From NCBI GenBank assembly GCA_046728115.1, contig JBKPDW010000074.1:1-51769 (forward strand): a DNA stretch of 51,769 nt. Reading direction: 5' to 3'. This document shows, piece by piece, positions 46,924 through 51,769 of the stretch. Each line of letters begins with the position of its first letter. Position 1 is the stretch's first letter. The notes beneath the pieces were generated by a model. That model was not told the DNA's origin, did not search any database, and saw only the letters and a list, made by a program, of their open reading frames with translations. The stretch is from CAVSWN01 sp046728115 (lineage in GTDB: Bacteria; Acidobacteriota; Vicinamibacteria; Vicinamibacterales; CAVVIG01). The position numbers and the translations under genes are program-made.

Positions 46924-47790
46924 TCAGACTTTGATGTTCCGAGTGAGCTGGCGGCATGCTTCCAAACCCGCGTACGAGCGGTCGGGTGCTGCGACGAGAA
47001 AGCGGTATCCGTCCTCGACGACCTTTTGCGCGTTGCGCGCGTCCACGTGCGGATGGCCGCATGGCACGTTGTGCTCCGCGCAGATGCGCCGAATGGTGGT
47101 CATCGCATCCACGACCTCCGGATGGTCGTACTGCCTCGGGTGTCCGAGGTTCTGGGACAGATCGCCCTCGCCGATCAACACGACTCCGATGCCCTTAACC
47201 TCGCGCAGCATCTCTGGCAGATTGTCGATGGCGTCCACGTCTTCGCACATGATAACGACGAGGATTTCGCCGACCGGGCTCAGTGGCCAAACGTCAGCCC
47301 GTGCGTAGTACTCCTGCTGCGTCAAGCCCCAGTAGCGCGCCGCCGCCGTCGGTGCGTCGCCGCGCACGCCTTTCGGTTCGCAGATTTCCGACGACTTCGG
47401 CCGCGGATAGCGGCATGCCGCCACGGCGTTGCAGGCCTCGTCCGCCGTGCTGATGTGCGGCCAGATGATCCCGTACGCGCCGATGTCGAGCACCTGTTTC
47501 GCACACCACTGATTCATCTCGGAACCGTTTGGCGGAATGCGGACGAGCGGCGTCACCGCCGGCGCGAGTGTGCCCTGTTCCACGATCTGCCGCCGATTCA
47601 GGAGGTACTGCAGGCAGTCGCGAAGAATTTTGATGTCGTATGGGTTGTGTTCGGACTCGAACACCACGCCGTCGTACGGCGCCGTCGAGAACGCAATCGC
47701 GCTGTCCATCGTCGGCGGCGAGAAGGCCGTCACCGGAATCTCGCCACGCTCCAATACCTTGATGATGCCGTTCAGACGCGACAGCGACAT
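46924..47790 (-). CDS. HpcH/HpaI-type aldolase/citrate lyase family protein
   Basis: This is a metal-dependent TIM-barrel protein of 288 residues. It has VIMCEDVDA (metal-binding acid residue) and VVLIGEGDLSQNLGHP, both typical of HpcH/HpaI aldolases, which cleave 4-hydroxy-2-oxo acids near the end of aromatic meta-cleavage routes. The start at 47790 gives the family N-terminus; sequence before it is not protein-like. The intergene 47791-47887 shows nothing further. Confidence 0.9.
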   Translation of the reverse strand: MSLSRLNGIIKVLERGEIPVTAFSPPTMDSAIAFSTAPYDGVVFESEHNPYDIKILRDCLQYLLNRRQIVEQGTLAPAVTPLVRIPPNGSEMNQWCAKQVLDIGAYGIIWPHISTADEACNAVAACRYPRPKSSEICEPKGVRGDAPTAAARYWGLTQQEYYARADVWPLSPVGEILVVIMCEDVDAIDNLPEMLREVKGIGVVLIGEGDLSQNLGHPRQYDHPEVVDAMTTIRRICAEHNVPCGHPHVDARNAQKVVEDGYRFLVAAPDRSYAGLEACRQLTRNIKV

Positions 47791-47887
47791 GGTCAATCTC
47801 CAAAGTTGCGGTTGAAAGGCCGTTCGGCGTTTCGCTGATAGATTTTCCGCCGATCGGTCTCCGGAATACCCACCTGACCTACCGTCG

Positions 47888-49507
47888 TCAATGTCCGGTC
47901 GCGACGGCGGCGACCCGTGCCGGATCAGCCGGCGGCGCGTTTCCACGCCACACCACGTGCAGGTCGGGCCGCAGGAGAATGAGATCGCAGCCGTACACGT
48001 CGCGCGGCGCCTGCTCGTCGATGGTTGTCACATCGAGCGGCGCGCCGTACGCGTGCATCGCCCGCTCCAGACCGCCGGTGTCGACCTTCGTTCGGCCGAG
48101 CCGCAGCAGCGTGCAGCCGTCGCCGATGATGTCGTGGACCGAGCAGCCATTGCGCAGCCAAACATGCGGCAGCCGCGCGCCGGGCCACGTTGTCGGCACG
48201 TACTCGCGAAAGAGATGCTCGGGTCCGCCTGGCTCTTCCCAGACAATGGGCGAGCCGACGTAGCGGTATCCCAGCTCCGCGCCGATCATTTCATTCGTCT
48301 TTCGCTGCTCGACGTTGGCGACGGTCGCGAGATTGTCGCGGGTGGCCTGTCCCTCGGGCGATGGATCGCGAATATTCGGCCGATACTGCGCGCGCCATTT
48401 CCGTCGTCCAAGCGACGCGTATCGCGATGCACTGACGTTGCGGTCGCCGACCTGTCGCCGCTCGATTTCGTAGGACGCCAGCAGATTCGGCCCGCCCCAC
48501 CCCCGCAGCGTGGCGTGCAGCTTCCACGAAAGATCGATCGCGTCGCCCACGCCCATGTTCATCCCCAGGCCCCCCGTTGGGATGACGAGATGGATCGAAT
48601 CGCCGGCCAGGAAAACATGGCCGGAGCCGTAGTGATCTGCCAGCAGCAAGTTCTGCTTCCACTCGCCCACGTAGAGCATTTCGTACGGCACGTGAATGCC
48701 GATGGTCTGCTCGAATTGCGCCGCCATCTGCTCGGGGTTGTCGACAACGGCATGGAGCGTCCAATGCCGGGTAGAGTCCTGCATGATCAGAAACGTCGTC
48801 TGGTCGTCGGCGATGTGATAGTGGCGGCCTCTTCCCGGACCGTTCCCAATCGGTATGCGGTCGAAGAGGTCCGGCGCGTAATACAGGGCCTGATGAAGCC
48901 GCAAGAGATTCGCCTCGCCGCGCAGCTGGATGCCGAGCTGCTTGCGCACAGGACTCGACCCGCCATCGCATCCAACCAGATACAGGGTGCCGATCGATTC
49001 CATGCGTCCTTCACCGTCCCGCAGCGCCGCGGTGACGCCGTCGGGATCCTGCGTCAGCGAGACGAACTCGAGCCCGTAGCGAACCGTGACGCTCGGCAAC
49101 TGCTCCGCCGCCGTCTTGAGCAGCGGCTCGAGGGTGTACTGCGAGATGAGCTGGTAGGGCTCGCGCGGCATCGAGCCGTCGTTGCATGCTGCACTCTGCG
49201 CCTCGGCCTCGGCCACCGACGGATACGGCAGATGGAGCAGCGGGGGCTCGTTCATCGCGAGCGCGATGTACACGTCCATTGGGATGCGCCGATCCAGACC
49301 CGCCGTACGCACACGATCCGCCAGTCCCATGCGACGGAAGATTTCCATCGTGCGGGCGTTGCACCGCTCCATCTTCGGGAGAAATTCCGGGGCCGGTTTC
49401 TTCTCGACCAGCGTGCACCGGACGCCGCGACGGCCGAGATCGATGGCCAGCGTCAGCCCGACGGGTCCGGCGCCGACGACGAGGACCTCCGTGGACGTGT
49501 CACGCAC
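47888..49507 (-). CDS. FAD-dependent aromatic monooxygenase (PheA/TfdB, MhpA-like)
   Basis: This protein of 539 residues has the FAD motif VVGAGPVG near the N-terminus, the second FAD contact GDSIHLVIPTGGLGMNMG, and a C-terminal thioredoxin-like tail common in phenol hydroxylase-type enzymes. It would hydroxylate a phenolic acid. The GTG start at 49507 overlaps the end of the class II aldolase 2 gene by 8 nt, which implies coupling. Confidence 0.9.
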   Translation of the reverse strand: MRDTSTEVLVVGAGPVGLTLAIDLGRRGVRCTLVEKKPAPEFLPKMERCNARTMEIFRRMGLADRVRTAGLDRRIPMDVYIALAMNEPPLLHLPYPSVAEAEAQSAACNDGSMPREPYQLISQYTLEPLLKTAAEQLPSVTVRYGLEFVSLTQDPDGVTAALRDGEGRMESIGTLYLVGCDGGSSPVRKQLGIQLRGEANLLRLHQALYYAPDLFDRIPIGNGPGRGRHYHIADDQTTFLIMQDSTRHWTLHAVVDNPEQMAAQFEQTIGIHVPYEMLYVGEWKQNLLLADHYGSGHVFLAGDSIHLVIPTGGLGMNMGVGDAIDLSWKLHATLRGWGGPNLLASYEIERRQVGDRNVSASRYASLGRRKWRAQYRPNIRDPSPEGQATRDNLATVANVEQRKTNEMIGAELGYRYVGSPIVWEEPGGPEHLFREYVPTTWPGARLPHVWLRNGCSVHDIIGDGCTLLRLGRTKVDTGGLERAMHAYGAPLDVTTIDEQAPRDVYGCDLILLRPDLHVVWRGNAPPADPARVAAVATGH

Positions 49508-50246
49508 CGGCGAGCGGACCCTCCATCGGCCTCGCGTCGTAGGGGCGTCCTGCGCGGCGGCACCAGAATTCCCACGCCCGTTCGAAGGTGAACGATCCGC
49601 GCGTGCGAAGAACGGCGGCAACTTCGCCGTCGCTCAGAAACGTGACGTCGCCGAGCGACTGCGCTTTCAGCTGCAGCTCTGCGTTGAGCTGAAGGTAGAT
49701 CGAATTGAACACCACTTCGCGGAGCGACGCGCCGGCGACTACGGCGCCGTGCCCTCGCATGAGAATCGCCGGTCGAGGACCCAGCGCCGCCGCCAGATCG
49801 CGCGCCATCTCCGCGTTCGTGACCAGCAGGTTCGTCTCGCCGAACCGCGCGCGCGAGTCCCAGATCGGAACGCGCGTCCCGATGCCGGCGCACATGTGCA
49901 TCACCGGCGACAACGCGGCCGCCGTCACGCTGAACGGGATGACGCTCGGGCTGTGATGATGGACGACTGCGCCCGCTTCGGCGCGGGCCTCGTAGACCGC
50001 ACCGTGGATGTACCGCTCTGCGTACGGCTTGCGGCCTGCGGGATCGATGGGCGTCCCGTCGAACGCAAACTCCATCAGATCGTTGACCTCGATGCATTCA
50101 GGAGCGCGTGCGCGCGACAGCACGTAACGATCCGGCCGCTCCGGGTGCCGGATGCTGACGTGCCCGAACGAGTCGACCACGCCTTCCCGCGCGAGAATGC
50201 GGTTCGCGGTCACGAGTTCGTCGAGGAGCTGCGCCGATGCACTCAT
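49500..50246 (-). CDS. Class II aldolase/adducin-family protein 2
   Basis: This protein of 248 residues has the metal-site histidines in VVHHHSPSV and the later LMRGHGAVV. It is a second member of the family in the same catabolic region and, like the first, it is divergent from or beside a Pht5-like gene. A hydroxyaromatic acid decarboxylase or an aldolase are both possible. Confidence 0.88.
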   Translation of the reverse strand: MSASAQLLDELVTANRILAREGVVDSFGHVSIRHPERPDRYVLSRARAPECIEVNDLMEFAFDGTPIDPAGRKPYAERYIHGAVYEARAEAGAVVHHHSPSVIPFSVTAAALSPVMHMCAGIGTRVPIWDSRARFGETNLLVTNAEMARDLAAALGPRPAILMRGHGAVVAGASLREVVFNSIYLQLNAELQLKAQSLGDVTFLSDGEVAAVLRTRGSFTFERAWEFWCRRAGRPYDARPMEGPLAGA

Positions 50247-50266
50247 CGCGAGTGCACGATAACATG

Positions 50267-50281
50267 AATGGTATGACCAAA
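50267..50281. promoter_or_regulatory. FadR-type operator at the start of Pht5-like gene 2
   Basis: AATGGTATGACCAAA keeps TGGT-N3-ACCA. It lies over the start of the Pht5-like gene and 21 nt before the divergent aldolase 2 start. Overlap with the start codon makes chance a real possibility, so confidence is lower. Confidence 0.4.
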
Positions 50282-51220
50282 CGATTGAAGACCGCCCTCG
50301 TCACGCGGGGACATACGCAGTCCCTGAAGGACGGCACGGTGAAGCCGCGCACGTTCGAATTCGACTTCGAGGAGGTGCCGGTCATCGTCAAGGCATTCCG
50401 CCGCATGGTCCGCAGCGAGGCCTTCGACATCTGCGAGCTGGCGATGACCACCTACCTGTGCTCGCGAATGTTCGGCAAGCCGTTCACAGCGATTCCCGTG
50501 TTTCCAATGCGCGCGTTTCATCATGGCGCGATCGTGTACGACACGCGCGCCGGAATCCGGTCGCCCAAGGACCTCGAGGGCAAGAAAGTGGGCGTCAACC
50601 GCGGCTACACCGTCACGACGGGACTGTGGAACCGAAGCATCCTGCAGCACGAGTACGGTGTGGACCTCCGCAGAATCACCTGGATACTCTCGGGAGACGA
50701 GCACGTCGCTGAGTTCCGGCCACCCGCGAACGTCGTGCCGATCGAACCGGGCAACACGCTGGAGGAGATGTTGCTGAGCGGGGAGATTGCGGCGGCGATC
50801 GGCATCCAGGTCGATTCACCCCACGTGAAGCCGTTGATCCCCAATCCAAAGCAGGCGGCGGCCGCCGCGCTTGGCGAGCGCGGTCTCTACCCGATCAACC
50901 ACACCATCGTCGTGCGAAACGATGTTCTTGACGACAACCCGGAGCTTGCCTCGGATCTTTTCGACGCATTTGCGCAGGCCAAGAAGCCGTATATCCAGCG
51001 GCTCGGAACCGTCACGGCGGAGACGCGTTCAGAGGACAATCAGGCCGCGGTGCATCAGCTGGTGATGGAGATCACCGGCGACCCATTGCCGTACGGTATC
51101 GAGCCGAACCGTCAGATGCTCGACGCTATCCTGCAGTACAGCGTCGAGCAGGGCATCCTGACGAAGCCCTTCACCGTCGAGGAGCTGTTTGCGCCGAGCA
51201 CGAGGACGCTGACGGCCTGA
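50273..51220 (+). CDS. Pht5-like dihydroxyphthalate decarboxylase family protein 2
   Basis: This protein of 315 residues is a paralog of 42564-43556. The same layout is seen: FDICELAMTTYLCSRMFGKP, IPVFPMRAFHHGAIVYD, KVGVNRGYTVTTGLWNRSI and a YGIEPNR/YSVEQGI tail. There is no signal peptide. ATG codons at 50264 and 50273 are both possible; neither has a clear ribosome site. It is followed by a strong hairpin terminator. Confidence 0.85.
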   Translation: MTKRLKTALVTRGHTQSLKDGTVKPRTFEFDFEEVPVIVKAFRRMVRSEAFDICELAMTTYLCSRMFGKPFTAIPVFPMRAFHHGAIVYDTRAGIRSPKDLEGKKVGVNRGYTVTTGLWNRSILQHEYGVDLRRITWILSGDEHVAEFRPPANVVPIEPGNTLEEMLLSGEIAAAIGIQVDSPHVKPLIPNPKQAAAAALGERGLYPINHTIVVRNDVLDDNPELASDLFDAFAQAKKPYIQRLGTVTAETRSEDNQAAVHQLVMEITGDPLPYGIEPNRQMLDAILQYSVEQGILTKPFTVEELFAPSTRTLTA

Positions 51221-51236
51221 TCACCTCCGTCCCACC

Positions 51237-51271
51237 CCCAACCTCCGTCTCCCCAGGGGAAGGAGGTTGGG
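51237..51271. terminator. Bidirectional hairpin terminator
   Basis: CCCAACCTCC (51237-51246) pairs with GGAGGTTGGG (51262-51271), and CCCC/GGGG can extend it inside. It stands between the convergent Pht5-like 2 and hydrolase genes. No long T-run follows, so it may act with Rho or be a dispersed repeat of the CCCCAACCCC type. Confidence 0.6.
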
Positions 51272-51284
51272 CAGAGGACAAGGT

Positions 51285-51769
51285 TCAAGCCGTGCCGAGA
51301 AAGTTCAGCAACCGCGGCGGCGCGGTTTCCTCCGTCTGCTCGGCCACGGGCACGTCCCAATACTGCGCGTTCGGCAGACATTCCTCGAGATATCTCGCCG
51401 CAGACGTGGCATGTGAGGCGTCGCGTCCGGGGACGATGAGCGCGGGCATGGTGAGGCGCAGCATGTCCTCGGGCTCCGCGCCGGGCGCGGTGTCGCGGTC
51501 GAACAGCGTGCGCGCCATGCTCGTGACCAAATGGGCGTATTCCTCGACGTTTTGACGCACGTACAAGTCGGCGAAGGCCGGATCCCGCCGCAGGACCGAG
51601 ACCCAGGGACCGCCGCGCGGATCCTCGCCGAACGACGCGGCGCCGCCCCGCGCGAGCGCGACCACCTGCTGCAGCCCGTTCTGCTCCACGTATTCGGTGT
51701 GCTCGGTAAAACGCCGATGGCTGTTGATGCGGTACTTCGCCCCTCCGACGGGCCACCACAGCAACAGAC
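51285..51769 (-). CDS. Alpha/beta hydrolase, C-terminal part (cut by window end)
   Basis: Only the last about 160 residues are inside the window. The sequence WWPVGGAKYR, a long helical cap region and MPALIVPGRDASH followed by LEECLPNAQYW are typical of the C-terminal half of alpha/beta hydrolases. The nucleophile lies outside. It may be a meta-cleavage product hydrolase of the aromatic pathway. Confidence 0.75.
   Translation of the reverse strand, partial: LLLWWPVGGAKYRINSHRRFTEHTEYVEQNGLQQVVALARGGAASFGEDPRGGPWVSVLRRDPAFADLYVRQNVEEYAHLVTSMARTLFDRDTAPGAEPEDMLRLTMPALIVPGRDASHATSAARYLEECLPNAQYWDVPVAEQTEETAPPRLLNFLGTA

Noticed and set aside
51237..51271. Terminator hairpin as part of a mobile element end
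   Set aside because: There is no transposase, no target duplication and no second copy in the window.

Overview
The window is high-GC bacterial DNA with dense, mostly operonic genes. It has very large Oar-type TonB-dependent receptors with carboxypeptidase-regulatory-like N-termini, many exported beta-propeller proteins, Tat-exported enzymes and many degenerate dispersed repeats. Together these suggest an Acidobacteriota-type genome, probably Vicinamibacteria-like. That is an inference from gene style, not from a marker gene. No rRNA, tRNA, CRISPR array or insertion sequence was seen.

The most important content is a set of predicted selenoproteins. Three paralogous exported NHL/beta-propeller proteins (6236-8479 minus, 18933-21140 plus, 33394-35643 minus) are each interrupted by an in-frame UGA at the same alignment position, in the context LVPN-UGA-V-S-x-P-R-I. 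In each, the UGA is followed by two abutting RNA hairpins. The first covaries between paralogs. The second has a GG-containing apical loop starting about 31 nt after the UGA, as expected of a bacterial SECIS element. A fourth candidate, an exported thioredoxin-like protein (489-1067 minus) with a U-x-x-C motif, is the last gene of the operon that contains the first propeller. I know of no described selenoprotein family of this NHL type.

Layout. 489-10445 (minus) is one operon: a lipoprotein of unknown function, the Sec-propeller, an ABC permease and ATPase, an SLC13-like transporter and the Sec-thioredoxin. 10545-12479 holds an amidohydrolase remnant and a Tat-exported amidase with a small partner. 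12551-22809 has two divergent TonB-dependent receptors; the second leads an operon with a Sec-propeller and an alpha/beta hydrolase. 22814-28341 (minus) is a six-gene MoxR/DUF58/VWA operon of the BatA type. 28473-35643 has a third receptor, a TPR protein and the third Sec-propeller. 35737-40704 has a metallo-beta-lactamase-fold protein, an EF-hand/TPR fusion, a cupin protein, a heavy-metal-binding-domain protein and a FadR-type regulator. 40701-51769 is a phthalate-like aromatic degradation region: Rieske oxygenase, ferredoxin, ferredoxin reductase, two Pht5-like decarboxylases, two class II aldolase-family proteins, a medium-chain dehydrogenase, an HpcH/HpaI aldolase, an FAD monooxygenase and a hydrolase cut by the window end.

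A palindrome close to AATGGTCTGACCATT occurs in front of all three receptors, the third Sec-propeller, the cupin/metal-binding/FadR intergene and two divergent promoters of the aromatic cluster. It has the form of a FadR-family (GntR/FCD) operator, so the regulator at 39979-40704 may join receptors, Sec-propeller and aromatic catabolism in one regulon.
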